A stretch of DNA of 64,000 bases from Microcella indica (GTDB lineage: Bacteria; Actinomycetota; Actinomycetes; Actinomycetales; Microbacteriaceae), in NCBI RefSeq assembly GCF_013414345.1, contig NZ_CP058670.1, positions 1,860,001 to 1,924,000 on the forward strand, in the 5' to 3' direction. The position numbers and the translations under genes are program-made. The notes below the pieces were generated by a model. The model did no database searches and was not told the DNA's origin. It worked only from the letters and a program-made list of their open reading frames with translations. Position 1 is the stretch's first letter. Each line of letters opens with the position of its first letter. Below are positions 29,517 to 38,598 of this stretch, piece by piece.

Positions 29517-30452
29517 TCAGTCGTCGTTCGCGGCGGCCTCGTTGAGGTTGAGCGGTGAGTTCTTGCTGGAGAGGTTCTCGAGCCGCTCCGCGGCGGGCAT
29601 GGCGTCGATCATGGGCCGGTAGGTGGCGGCGAACCCGGTCGCTTCGGGGAAGGAGCCGACGGGCACGGTGGAGCTGACGATGCGGTCGTCGTAGACGTGG
29701 ACGAAGTCGAAGGACTGCCCGCCGTCGACGCCGCTGAGGAGGCGCTGCGCGTCGGCGGCGAGGTCGAGGGTGTAGCACGTAGCGGCGGCGGCGGAGACGG
29801 GGACGCCGGCGAAGGTGCTGTGGGTGGAGTAGTGCAGGTGGCCGCCGAGGATGCCGCGCACGTCGGTGCCCGCGATGACCTCGGCGAGGGCCGGCTGGTC
29901 GTGCAGCTCGAGCACGGCCATGACTTCGAGGGGGGTCGGCACGGGCGGGTGGTGGACGGCGAGGAGGGTGCCGTGCGGTGCCGGTTCGGCGAGGACGCCG
30001 CGCAGCCAGTTGAGCTGCTCGGCGGTGATCTCGCCGTGGTGGTAGCCGGGAACGGTGGTGTCGAGCGAGATGATGCGCAGTCCGCGCACGTCGTAGACGC
30101 GGTCTTGGGGCTTGTCGGTGGGTTCTTCGTCGAAGAGGAGACTCGCGTAGGGGGCGCGCTCGTCGTGGTTGCCCATGACCCAGACGAGCTGCGCGTCGAG
30201 TCGTTCGGCGACGGGTTCGACGGCGGCGCGCAGGCGGAGGTAGGCGTCTGGTTCGCCGAGGTCGGCGAGGTCGCCGGTGAAGACGAGCGCGTCGGGGTCG
30301 ATGGGGCCCGCCTCGAGGCGGCGGAGTGCGTCGGCGAGGCGCTGCTCGACGGGCACGGAGCCGTAGAGCTTGCGGCCGTCGGCGAGGAGGTGCGTGTCGG
30401 AGATGTGCACGACGACGTGCCCTGCTGGCGGGTACTGCCCCAACTGCGTCAT
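29517..30452 (-). CDS. Metallophosphoesterase (CpdA/Rv0805-like)
   Basis: A 311-residue class III cyclic-nucleotide-phosphodiesterase-type enzyme. All metal-binding motifs are present in order: HISDTHLL near residue 16, FTGDLADLG near 60, MGNHDERAP near 93, VHHPPVP near 167 and GGHLHYSTH near 206. The C-terminal tail of about 40 residues resembles that of the mycobacterial homologue. The substrate may be cAMP, another cyclic nucleotide or a phosphodiester, which the sequence alone does not decide. It starts just downstream of dprA on the same strand and converges on the MarR gene. Confidence 0.88.
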   Translation of the reverse strand: MTQLGQYPPAGHVVVHISDTHLLADGRKLYGSVPVEQRLADALRRLEAGPIDPDALVFTGDLADLGEPDAYLRLRAAVEPVAERLDAQLVWVMGNHDERAPYASLLFDEEPTDKPQDRVYDVRGLRIISLDTTVPGYHHGEITAEQLNWLRGVLAEPAPHGTLLAVHHPPVPTPLEVMAVLELHDQPALAEVIAGTDVRGILGGHLHYSTHSTFAGVPVSAAAATCYTLDLAADAQRLLSGVDGGQSFDFVHVYDDRIVSSTVPVGSFPEATGFAATYRPMIDAMPAAERLENLSSKNSPLNLNEAAANDD

Positions 30453-30485
30453 GGGGGAATGGTAGCGGCCCCCGGTGACCGGGTT

Positions 30486-31784
30486 TCAGGAACGCGCGCG
30501 CACCCAGCCTCCAGCGGGGGTGGGCGCGGCGCGGCCGTCGAGCTCGAGCGCGCCGAGGGCGGCGCGAACGCGGCTCTCCTCCTCTCCGACGGCGCGGGAG
30601 AGCTCGACGACGCTCTGGGCTCGTCGGGGTCGGAGCGCGTCGAGGACTCGCGTGTGAGCGGCGGGTTCCCGCGTGGTGCCGGGCGTCTCCGTGTCGCCGA
30701 GATCGAGGACGGCGTCTCCGCCGAAGGCGAGTTCCATGACCTCGGGCACGGAGGTCACGCACTGCGCGCCGCCGGAGCGCAGCAGACGGTGGCACCCGGC
30801 ACTCGCGGCGCTCGTGATCGGACCGGGGATGACGCCGACTTCCCGGCTGAGGGTGTCGGCGTGACGGGCCGTGTTGAGCGCGCCGGATCGGTAGCCCGCT
30901 TCGACGATGACCGTCGCGCGCGCGAGCGCCGCGATGAGCCGGTTGCGCTGCAGGAAGCGCCACTTCGTCGGTGAGGTGCCGCACGGCACTTCGGAGACGA
31001 GCGCGCCCTGCTGGGCGATGCGCGTCAGGAGCGCCTCGTGGCCGCTCGGGTAGAGGCGATCGATTCCTCCCGCGAGCACCGCGATGGTCGCTCCCCCGCT
31101 CGCGAGCGCAGCGCGGTGCGCCATGCCGTCGATGCCGTACGCGCCGCCGGAGACCACGGCGACGTCGCGCCCCGCGAGCCCCGCGGCGAACTCCATCGCG
31201 ACGTGCTCGCCGTAGCCGGTCGCCGCGCGGGCGCCGACGATGGCGACAGAGGGACGGGCGAGGAGCGCGACCGTCCCGCGCACCCAGAGCAGGTGCGGGC
31301 GGTGGGCACCCAGGTCCTCGACGGCGAGGGGCCATTCCGGGTCGCCGGGCACGAGAAGGTGCGCGCCGCAGTGCGCCGCCGACTCCAGGGCGCGCACGAC
31401 GTCCCCGGAGCGAAGCCGCGGGGCCCAGCGGCCGAGGGCATGCTGCGCGTCATCGAGCTCGAGAGCGTGCTCGACCTCCGAGCCGAGCGCCTGCACAAGC
31501 GCCTCCGGTGCGGGCTGCGAGAGCAGGAGCTGTGCCGCCTCGACGGGGCCGAGCGCCTGCACGAGGAGCCCGGCGACGGAGTCGCCCGGTTCGACGACGA
31601 CGCTCCAGAGCACGCGCGCGAAGAGCTCGTCCTGAGTGCGGCGCGCCGCTTCGGAGCTTTCCTGCTCACTCATCTCCTGCACGCTCTTCTCCTGCACTGT
31701 CGCAGCGCAGCGTCGCAGGGGAGCCAGCAGCGCGGCGATGCGCTCGGGGTCGAAGCCCCAGTCGACCGTCGTGCCGTCTTCCAT
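30486..31784 (-). CDS. dprA: DNA-processing protein A
   Basis: A 432-residue protein that loads RecA on incoming single-stranded DNA in natural transformation. The Rossmann-like core carries VAIVGARAATGYGEHVA, DVAVVSGGAYGIDGMAHRAA, PCGTSPTKWRFLQRNRLIAA and EAGYRSGALNTARHADTLSR. A C-terminal winged-helix domain (about residues 365–430) follows, as is usual. The ATG at 31784 has AGGA six bases upstream. comM, its usual operon partner, lies 8 bp upstream but is broken by the island, so transcription of dprA may now start from within or next to the insertion. Confidence 0.94.
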   Translation of the reverse strand: MEDGTTVDWGFDPERIAALLAPLRRCAATVQEKSVQEMSEQESSEAARRTQDELFARVLWSVVVEPGDSVAGLLVQALGPVEAAQLLLSQPAPEALVQALGSEVEHALELDDAQHALGRWAPRLRSGDVVRALESAAHCGAHLLVPGDPEWPLAVEDLGAHRPHLLWVRGTVALLARPSVAIVGARAATGYGEHVAMEFAAGLAGRDVAVVSGGAYGIDGMAHRAALASGGATIAVLAGGIDRLYPSGHEALLTRIAQQGALVSEVPCGTSPTKWRFLQRNRLIAALARATVIVEAGYRSGALNTARHADTLSREVGVIPGPITSAASAGCHRLLRSGGAQCVTSVPEVMELAFGGDAVLDLGDTETPGTTREPAAHTRVLDALRPRRAQSVVELSRAVGEEESRVRAALGALELDGRAAPTPAGGWVRARS

Positions 31785-31792
31785 GGTTGTCC

Positions 31793-32278
31793 TCACAGTC
31801 CTTGTCGCAGGTAGAGAGCGCGGCCGATGTGGTCGGCGCTCGGGCGGTCGGCTCCGTCGAGGTCGACGATCGACCACGCGATGCGCAGCACGCGGTCGTA
31901 GCCGCGCATGGTGAGAGCGCCCCGCTCGAGGGCGCGGTCGAGCGCGGCGCGATCGCGGGGCGCGAGCCTCCAGGTCGGCGACCGCAGCACCGTTCCCGGC
32001 ACCGCGGAGTTGAGTGACCACCCGGCGCTCCCCCATCTCTCGCGTGCGCGGGCGCGCGCTGAGCAGACACGAGCGCGCGCGGCCGTCGTCGTCACCGCGC
32101 CCTCTCCTCCCGCCGTCATCTGGGCCGCGCCGACGCGGCGCACCGTGAGCCGCAGGTCCACGCGGTCCAGCAGCGGCCCCGAGAGCCGCCCGAGGTAGCG
32201 GCGACGCATCATGGGAGTGCACGTGCACGCCCCGTCGAGGGACTCGGCCTGGCCGCACGGGCACGGGTTGGCCGCGAG
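31793..32278 (-). pseudogene. comM: ComM (YifB, Mg-chelatase-like ATPase), 3' fragment
   Basis: About 160 codons from the C-terminal third of ComM, a hexameric helicase that extends recombination branches in transformation. Homology starts abruptly at LAANPCPCG (the position after the second beta strand), followed by CTCTPMMRRRYLGRLSGPLL, DRVDLRLTV and the C-terminal helical domain ending YLRQGL. The codon just upstream encodes Lys where the family has a hydrophobic residue, so the break lies at 32278/32279. A chimeric open frame continues to 32377 within the inserted element. The 5' two-thirds, with the Walker motifs, are absent from the window. Confidence 0.92.
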
Positions 32279-32320
32279 CTTGTGGCTGGGGTTTCCGGCG
32301 TGTCCGGTGTTCACTGCCTG

Positions 32321-33841
32321 ATGTGCGGTCATACGTTCGCTGACGTGATCGAGGACCGGACGCGCTGGAGCTTGCATCGAGTTCGTGAAGCATTCTCTCC
32401 ACCGCTGTTGCCCGAGCTATCGGGTTTCTCAGGAGTTGAGGCGTGGAGTAGATGGCGGTCCGATCTCGCGATCCCAGTGGGCACGCCGTTCCTCATAGCG
32501 CCAGACCTGAGTTACGACGTGAAGTTGAACGCGTTCTTCTATTCGGCAGACATGCTGTCGTCGCGAATGTCAACGCGTTTGGGGTACGCGAGAGATCTCA
32601 AAGGATTCCTCGACTTCCTCGAACACGCCCGGGTAGGAACCAGCTGGTGGAACGCCGATCAAGAGGACCACCGCGCCTACTTGGTGTGGCGTCGTGAGGA
32701 CCTGACCGGGCCGCGCGTGAGTCCAGCGACGTGGGATCGGGAAGTGAGCGCCGTGGATCGCTTCTACCGGTGGCAGCTACTGAACGGTCACGTAGCGGCG
32801 CATCCGATCCCGCAGCGAGCGAAACGTTCCGGCCGCAAGGGCACTCCGCCGGTGGCATCAGGACAGACCGCGGCAACGTACTCCCATTCGGCAAGACGCG
32901 GACTGATTGCCTGGCTCCCGGCTCGGTCCTACCGCATCTGGAGAGATGTCGGTCTCCGCGGGTACGGTTCGGACGGGCTACGCGATCCGCTCTTCCGGGG
33001 TCGGTGGGCTGACCGCAACGCCGTCTTCGCTGACATGATGGTCCGCACCGGCCTACGCCTTTCCGAGCAGTCAGCGTTGAGCGTGATAGAGCTGCCAGAG
33101 GTTCGAGCCAGCAGCGGGTACCACCGGTTCTGGTTGCCGCCCGCGATCGCGAAGGGAGGCTCCGCTCGGTGGGTGTACGTGCCGACGCGCATCCTTCGCA
33201 TGCTTCACTCGTACGTCGACATCGACCGGCGGCTCAGCATCACTCAAGCGCAACGACGAGGAGCATACGATCGCCCCGACGCCGGGTTCTTGTACCTCGA
33301 CGCTCACTTCCGCGCACACGCGACCGCGGAGGGCGCGTCCACGAGAGACAGCTCCGTTCGGTTATCGCAGTTGACTGCCGACGAGCGGCGCCGACTGCTG
33401 ATGCAGGGGCCGGAGGGCTGGGAACCGGCGTCACTCTGGTTGACCGAGGAGGGGATGCCGGTCTCGACTTCCACATGGAAGGACATCTTCCGGCAGGCGA
33501 ATCAACGGTGCGCCAACCATGAGATCGGCGTGGCGGCGCATGCACACATGCTGCGCCATACGTTCGCTGTTCTCACGCTGGAGCAGTTGCAGCGGGGGCA
33601 TATCGCTTCGCTCGCCCACCTGAATCCGGCGCAGCGCACCCACTACACGCGCGTGTTCGGCGACCCGCTCGACTGGGTGCGGCAACGGCTCGGACACAAG
33701 AGCGTCACGACCACGCAGGTGTACCTGCATGCTCTGGAGGAACTGGAGATGGAGACGCGGATGAAGCTGGTGTCGGACCCATGGGAGGACTCGCGCGACA
33801 CCGCGCTGGTCATCACTCACGAGCCCGGATCCGAGCTATGA
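32321..33841 (+). CDS. Tyrosine recombinase, first of trio (TnpA-like)
   Basis: A 506-residue integrase. The N-terminal third is a core-binding domain (RMSTRLGYARDLKGFLDFLE). The catalytic domain shows the first Arg in MVRTGLRLSEQSAL, the HxxR motif in HAHMLRHTFAVL and the C-terminal RQRLGHKSVTTTQVYLHALE with the nucleophile Tyr. This makes it the best-preserved enzyme of the three. The start is uncertain. The ATG at 32321 is used here, but a GTG at 32282 would begin right at the element edge and there is no strong ribosome site for either. Its stop overlaps the next ATG. Confidence 0.82.
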   Translation: MCGHTFADVIEDRTRWSLHRVREAFSPPLLPELSGFSGVEAWSRWRSDLAIPVGTPFLIAPDLSYDVKLNAFFYSADMLSSRMSTRLGYARDLKGFLDFLEHARVGTSWWNADQEDHRAYLVWRREDLTGPRVSPATWDREVSAVDRFYRWQLLNGHVAAHPIPQRAKRSGRKGTPPVASGQTAATYSHSARRGLIAWLPARSYRIWRDVGLRGYGSDGLRDPLFRGRWADRNAVFADMMVRTGLRLSEQSALSVIELPEVRASSGYHRFWLPPAIAKGGSARWVYVPTRILRMLHSYVDIDRRLSITQAQRRGAYDRPDAGFLYLDAHFRAHATAEGASTRDSSVRLSQLTADERRRLLMQGPEGWEPASLWLTEEGMPVSTSTWKDIFRQANQRCANHEIGVAAHAHMLRHTFAVLTLEQLQRGHIASLAHLNPAQRTHYTRVFGDPLDWVRQRLGHKSVTTTQVYLHALEELEMETRMKLVSDPWEDSRDTALVITHEPGSEL

Positions 33842-35604
33842 GCCCCCGCGGAACGACGCGCACCGGACGGGCTGCGGCAATGCCGAACCGCCCGTACGCC
33901 GCTCGTCCTCTCACGGTCGGGACACTGGTCGAGTTCCATGGCGAGGACGGCCGCACGTACACATTCGATGTCGGGACCTTGCCGCTGCCCGAGTGGCATG
34001 AGGCGCTGGCCGCAAGCTGGGCGGCGAGGATCGGACCAGCGGGCACGCTACGCACTCGCGCCTCGGCGCTGAGCGCGTGGGGCGGTCTGGGACGAATGAT
34101 CCGCTGCTACGCCCAGATGCTGCAACCGCCCAGGACGCCTGATCAACTCACCATCGACCACGTCGATGCCTACCTGCGTCTCCGCACAGCCGCCGTCGGT
34201 GTCTCGCCGGCGGGCGAGGAGTCTCGCATCGCTGCGGCGACGTTCGAGACGCAGCCGCTGGCGAGTCTGGTCGCCCCCGAGGTGCGAGACCGGATGCGCC
34301 CGAGGTCTCGGCGCCGCAGGAACCCGCTCCCGGGCTACTCCGACGGCGAGCTCCGACGGATCGTTGCCGCTGCGCGCGCTGACGTGATCGCGCTCCGCGA
34401 CCGGCTCACGGCGACGACACCTGCTGACCTGACCGGATCAGCCCGGGACCGCCTCGACGCCGCACGGGAAACAGGAAAGGTGTCCGTGGCCGGACTCCCC
34501 CTACGCGAGCAGCCTCAGACACGCGCCCGGATAGCACGGCAGCTGTTCGTCACGAACGAGGATCTGACCCCGATGCTCGTCCTGCTGGTGGCGACGACGG
34601 GCTGGAATGTGGAAGTCATCAAGGACCTGCCATCCCACCATCGGCGGATCGAGGATCTCGCCGTCGAGCTCGAGGTGACAAAGCGGCGCCGCGGAGCCGG
34701 CCGATGGCATCAGACAGTGACCTGGGAGATCGGCCCGTCGAACAAGGAGCTCATGACCCCGGGTGGCGTGTACCTCCTCTTGCACGCGCTGATGGCTCCC
34801 GCCCGCGACCTCCTCGCTGACGCCCCCTTCTGGGCGACCTGGCACCGGGCCGGCCAGAGGAAGCAAGGATGTCGGAATCCGTTCGGTCACGAACTGGGCG
34901 CGAACGTCTACATTCAGCGGTGGGTACGCGCGCACCAGCTCCTCGCCGACCCCGTGAGCACCGGCGACGACGCCGAACCGCTGGTGCTGAACTTCAACCG
35001 GCTCAAGACCAGCATCGATGTTCGCCGCACCCGGCAGATGGGCGGCCATCTGCCCTCCGCAGTGCGCAGCAACAGCACGACCGTCCTGTTCCGCAACTAC
35101 CTTTCCGGTGATCCGTCCACGATCGACTGGGCTCGCGAGGTGGTCGCAGACGCGCTCACCGACTTGGAACGGACCGCATGGGAGACCCACCAAAAGGCGC
35201 TGGCCGGACACGGGCGCCGCGCCCTACGGATCCAGCCGCGCGCCGCGGACACGGACGAGCACATCCCGGGGACGGAGACCGCGTGGGCCAGTTGCGCCGA
35301 TCACGATCATCACCCGGGAACGGGGCGACGATGCACGGCGAGTTTCCTCGACTGCTTCCATTGCGGGAACTGCGTGATCACCGACGAGCATCTCCCTCGA
35401 CTGCTCAGCCTTCTGGACGCCCTGGAACAGCGCCGTCAGCACATGACCAACGACGCCTGGTGGGAGCGCTATGGGGCAACCTGGGCGGCCATACGCCGCG
35501 AGGTGCTGCCTACGTTCAGCGAAGCGGAAGTCGATCAGGCAGCCCAACACAAACCCGACGACAGCCTCCTCGACCTTGTCGAGCCGACGTGGGAGCAGCC
35601 ATGA
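33838..35604 (+). CDS. Tyrosine recombinase-like protein, second of trio
   Basis: A 588-residue protein. The middle region (LFVTNEDLTPMLVLLVATTG, then WNVEVIKDLPSHH) matches the recombinase catalytic core, but the first catalytic Arg seems to be replaced (GWNVEVIKD). The later RRTRQMGGHLPSAVRSNSTT keeps only part of the usual HxxR pattern. The C-terminal 100 residues contain a His/Cys-rich group (CADHDHHPGTGRRC, then CFHCGNC) that could bind zinc. It may act with its neighbours in a mixed synaptic complex rather than cut DNA on its own. It begins and ends with ATGA overlaps. Confidence 0.75.
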   Translation: MSPRGTTRTGRAAAMPNRPYAARPLTVGTLVEFHGEDGRTYTFDVGTLPLPEWHEALAASWAARIGPAGTLRTRASALSAWGGLGRMIRCYAQMLQPPRTPDQLTIDHVDAYLRLRTAAVGVSPAGEESRIAAATFETQPLASLVAPEVRDRMRPRSRRRRNPLPGYSDGELRRIVAAARADVIALRDRLTATTPADLTGSARDRLDAARETGKVSVAGLPLREQPQTRARIARQLFVTNEDLTPMLVLLVATTGWNVEVIKDLPSHHRRIEDLAVELEVTKRRRGAGRWHQTVTWEIGPSNKELMTPGGVYLLLHALMAPARDLLADAPFWATWHRAGQRKQGCRNPFGHELGANVYIQRWVRAHQLLADPVSTGDDAEPLVLNFNRLKTSIDVRRTRQMGGHLPSAVRSNSTTVLFRNYLSGDPSTIDWAREVVADALTDLERTAWETHQKALAGHGRRALRIQPRAADTDEHIPGTETAWASCADHDHHPGTGRRCTASFLDCFHCGNCVITDEHLPRLLSLLDALEQRRQHMTNDAWWERYGATWAAIRREVLPTFSEAEVDQAAQHKPDDSLLDLVEPTWEQP

Positions 35605-37679
35605 CAGTCCAGCTCGCCCGCACCCCGACCAGTGGACCCCTTGCCGACGTGTACGTGCTGCACGGGCGCCCGCTGCGCCCGGGGGTCGAGCTCACTCAGA
35701 CGGCGCGGTTCGGGGATGACGAATGGCCGATCGGTCCCGCGGCGCTGCAGACCCAACAGCGCAGCCTCACCCTCCGGTTCGACACCGCGACCAAGCAGTA
35801 CCGGCATGTCCTGAAGCAGTTCACCTACGCGGCCCTGTCCGGCCCGCTCCCGCCCAACGAAGCGCGCCTCACCATCAGCAGCGTCTACTCCGTCTTCTAC
35901 AACCTCGCCGTGTTCTTGCGTTGGCTCGATGTGAACCACGGCGGCCGCGCACTCTCACTGATCACCGCCGACACGCTCCTGGGATATCATCACCACCTCG
36001 CCGTCACCTACCGCAGCGCGACGCGACGACACACCCTGCGAGCTGCGGTCGCGTTCCTGTGGCGATACCGCCACGCCTTTGGCCACGACGCACTACGCCT
36101 GGACCCCCGAACGATCCCAGAATGGCGAGAGCGGAACACCTCCCGGACGGAGAACACCACCGCCCGTATCCCAGAAGAAGTCCACAGCCGGCTACTGGTG
36201 TGGGCGATGCGGTTCGTGAACGACTTCGCCGAGGACATCCTGACCGCCGTTGTCAAATGGGAGAAGCTGCGACGCCCGCGTCTCCCACAACGCCGCACAC
36301 GGGAGTTCAACGACGCCAGCGTCTCCCAGTATCTGGCGGAAGCCCGAGCGGCCGGGCACCCTCTGCCAGGTTTCAACGGACAGGTCAACCACGCCGCGAT
36401 CGCCCGCACCATCGGCTGCAACCGTCGGGCCGTCGACGACCACGCGGACGACTTCGCCGAAGCAGCCAAGACCCTCGGCGTGTCAGACTTCATCTACCTC
36501 GACATCGACGTCACCGGACACATCGACGGGGACAGCTGGATCGAAGGCGTCACGCTCGACCCCGCCCGCGACGACTCTCTCGCCGTTCTCACCCAGATGC
36601 TGCAAGCGGCCTGCTACATCATCATCGCGTTCCTGTCCGGGATGCGCGACAGCGAGGTCAAACACCTGCGGCGAGGGTGCTCCACCGCTCACCTTGACGG
36701 CAACGGCCAGCCCTACCGCTGGACAGTCTCGAGCCTCGCGTTCAAAGGGGAAGACGACCCCACCGGGGTTCCAGCGACATGGGTGATCGGCGCGCCCGCC
36801 GCGAGGGCCATCGCTGTCCTCGAACAGGCACAAGACCGGGCGCACAACCGCACGGACTGGCTCTTCGCGCCGATCAAGACCGGACCCGGGACCGGATCGG
36901 CCGGGCGACTCGGAAACAAGACGATGACCAACGCCGGCAGCAACCGGCAGCTGAACAGGTTCGTCACCTGGGTCAACGACTACTGCTGCACTCGTGGCCG
37001 CAACGACGGCATCCCTGACGTCGACGGCCGCCCCTGGCGGATCAGCACCAGCCAATTCCGCCGCACCCTGGCCTGGTACATCGCCCGCCGGCCCGGTGGC
37101 TCCATCGCGGGGGCGATCGCCTACCGCCACCACAGCATCCAGATGTTCGAGGGGTACGCCGGCACTAGTGATTCGGGATTCCGCGCAGAGGTCGAAGCCG
37201 AACAAGCTCTCACGCGCGGCGAGGACCTCCTCGCCGTCATCGACCAGCACGATCACACGCGCCTCGCCGGTCCCGCCTCTGATGAAGCGCGGCGCCGGCT
37301 CGACCTCATGGGTCAGACCCCGGGATTCGCAGGCACCGTCACCACAGACCGTCGACGCTTCCTGCGCCTGATCAGCGCCCACGATCCCGCAGTGTATCCC
37401 GGCAGGTACGTCACGTGCGTGTACTCCCACGACAAGGCGCTCTGCCGCGCGGGCTCGTCAGAATCAGACAGCTCTCCAGACCAGTCGAACTGCAAACCGC
37501 TCACCTGCCGCAACGTCGCCCTCACCGAAGACAACATCCAGTCTTGGCGGGAGGAGCTCAACGGGCTCGACGCGCAGCTCGCTTCCCGACCGTCGCTCCC
37601 GCCCGCGCTCGAGACGCGGATAAGAGAACGTCGTGATCAGATCACCCAGTTTCTAATGAAGAGCCAGGATCCCCGATGA
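35601..37679 (+). CDS. Tyrosine recombinase, third of trio (TnpB-like)
   Basis: A 692-residue integrase of the long TnpB type. The catalytic domain lies at about residues 330–530. It includes IIAFLSGMRDSEVKHLRRG with the first Arg, ISTSQFRRTLAWYIARRPGG in place of the HxxR block, and AYRHHSIQMFEGYAG with the His and the likely nucleophile Tyr. The C-terminal tail has several Cys (CVYSHDKALC, CKPLTCRN) in a likely zinc-binding arrangement and ends in a short coiled coil. Long recombinases with this tail are typical of Tn554-like elements. Confidence 0.8.
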   Translation: MTVQLARTPTSGPLADVYVLHGRPLRPGVELTQTARFGDDEWPIGPAALQTQQRSLTLRFDTATKQYRHVLKQFTYAALSGPLPPNEARLTISSVYSVFYNLAVFLRWLDVNHGGRALSLITADTLLGYHHHLAVTYRSATRRHTLRAAVAFLWRYRHAFGHDALRLDPRTIPEWRERNTSRTENTTARIPEEVHSRLLVWAMRFVNDFAEDILTAVVKWEKLRRPRLPQRRTREFNDASVSQYLAEARAAGHPLPGFNGQVNHAAIARTIGCNRRAVDDHADDFAEAAKTLGVSDFIYLDIDVTGHIDGDSWIEGVTLDPARDDSLAVLTQMLQAACYIIIAFLSGMRDSEVKHLRRGCSTAHLDGNGQPYRWTVSSLAFKGEDDPTGVPATWVIGAPAARAIAVLEQAQDRAHNRTDWLFAPIKTGPGTGSAGRLGNKTMTNAGSNRQLNRFVTWVNDYCCTRGRNDGIPDVDGRPWRISTSQFRRTLAWYIARRPGGSIAGAIAYRHHSIQMFEGYAGTSDSGFRAEVEAEQALTRGEDLLAVIDQHDHTRLAGPASDEARRRLDLMGQTPGFAGTVTTDRRRFLRLISAHDPAVYPGRYVTCVYSHDKALCRAGSSESDSSPDQSNCKPLTCRNVALTEDNIQSWREELNGLDAQLASRPSLPPALETRIRERRDQITQFLMKSQDPR

Positions 37680-38062
37680 CCCGAGCCGTCTCCCTACCGA
37701 CCGTCGCGCAAATCGACGATGCCCTCACCGTCCTGCGAAGCGGCAGCGATCGTCCCGTCAGCACGAGCGGCCTCGCCGCGCACTTGGGGCTGTCCAACGC
37801 AACCTTCTGGAGACACTTCCCGGCAATCGCGCAACGCGTCTCCGACGAACGACGTGCCGCGCTCCGCGGCCCGAAGCGTTCTGTATCGGAGGCAGAACCG
37901 CGAGGCGACGCCGAGGCGAAGCTCCGGCGAGACATCGCCGCGCTGCGCGGGCAGCTCGATCTCGCCGTCGCTCACATCCAGCGGCTCACGCTAGAAAACG
38001 AAGCGCTCCGCAGCCGGGCGGAATCACACAGCAACATCATCCGCCTCGACGACGCGCGCTAG
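37676..38062 (+). CDS. Small HTH/coiled-coil protein of the recombinase module (TnpC/DUF6262-like)
   Basis: A 128-residue protein. The first 60 residues include a helix-turn-helix-like segment (TSGLAAHLGLSNATFWRHFP). The last 60 form a coiled coil with a leucine-type spacing (LRRDIAALRGQLDLAVAHIQ, then RLTLENEALR). It overlaps the third recombinase by 4 bp. In Tn554 a protein of about 125 residues in this position (TnpC) influences the orientation and frequency of transposition. Assignment rests on size, position and coiled coil. Confidence 0.65.
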   Translation: MTRAVSLPTVAQIDDALTVLRSGSDRPVSTSGLAAHLGLSNATFWRHFPAIAQRVSDERRAALRGPKRSVSEAEPRGDAEAKLRRDIAALRGQLDLAVAHIQRLTLENEALRSRAESHSNIIRLDDAR

Positions 38063-38319
38063 CCCGAAGCGATCGAATCGCAGCTACCTGACTTCGAAGG
38101 GATCCTCGGTGCCCGTTCACTCCGCGGATGGCCTCGACGTGGGGTGCGGAGAGCCCGCGCGCTTGTGCGCCGGCACAGTTCTCGACCGGTTCCCCTTGGT
38201 CATAGACGTGGTGTGAGGAGGAAACCCAGGAGGACGAATGGCGCACCCCGGGGTGGCGAAGCTCGCCGGCTCAGCGTACGATCGCGTCTCGAACACAGTT
38301 ACTATTTCGGGAGGTTGCG
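38063..38319. other. 257-bp region after the recombinase module
   Basis: No convincing gene is seen. AGGAGG at 38228 followed by ATG at 38238 could start a short frame, but that frame overlaps the better-supported gene at 38320 and becomes Arg/Pro-rich. The element's right terminus may lie here. I found no copy of the left-end sequence. Confidence 0.35.
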
Positions 38320-38598
38320 ATGATCGTCACCGTCGAACAAAGAACGGCAACCCTTTCGTTCCAAGACGACCGGCCCGTGACGCTTCTCTGGGACCACAAA
38401 CGGTGGCAGGTGCTAGACGCCCCTACCCGGATCGGCGCGCCCGGCAACCGTTCCTACTCGCCGTTGATCACGCATCCGCCGCGACCCTGGGCAGGATGGC
38501 GATTCACAGCCCGCGTCGACGACCGCACACAGACCTATGTCTTCGACCTCCGTGAGACGAACTGCAACAGCTACGAGGTGCTCGGTGTCTACGAATGA
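38320..38598 (+). CDS. Hypothetical protein, 92 residues
   Basis: I do not recognise the family. The ATG has a good ribosome site (GGGAGG, seven bases upstream). The product is a likely small beta-rich protein (VEQRTATLSFQDDRPVTLLW, then AGWRFTARVDDRTQTYVFDL) with no membrane segment. It resembles small actinobacterial proteins found behind DNA polymerase genes, but that similarity is only an impression. The next gene overlaps its end by 14 bp, so the two are probably co-translated cargo of the element. Confidence 0.55.
   Translation: MIVTVEQRTATLSFQDDRPVTLLWDHKRWQVLDAPTRIGAPGNRSYSPLITHPPRPWAGWRFTARVDDRTQTYVFDLRETNCNSYEVLGVYE

Larger units (their letters stand above)
32279..38062 (+). mobile_element. 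Tn554/RIT-like recombinase module
   Basis: Three tyrosine-recombinase genes and a small coiled-coil gene run in one direction and are joined by 4-bp ATGA overlaps at 33838, 35601 and 37676. This is the arrangement of Tn554 (tnpA, tnpB, tnpC) and of recombinase-in-trio elements. The left end abuts comM. I could not identify the right end or terminal repeats. Confidence 0.7.

Noticed and set aside
29461-31335. 624-codon minus-strand frame over the phosphoesterase and dprA
   Set aside because: It is an Arg/His/Ala-rich shadow of two well-supported genes in another frame.
38238-38555. Plus-strand frame with a good AGGAGG site before ATG at 38238
   Set aside because: It overlaps the better gene at 38320 and turns Arg/Pro-rich. 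It may be a remnant of an upstream gene, but nothing recognisable is encoded.
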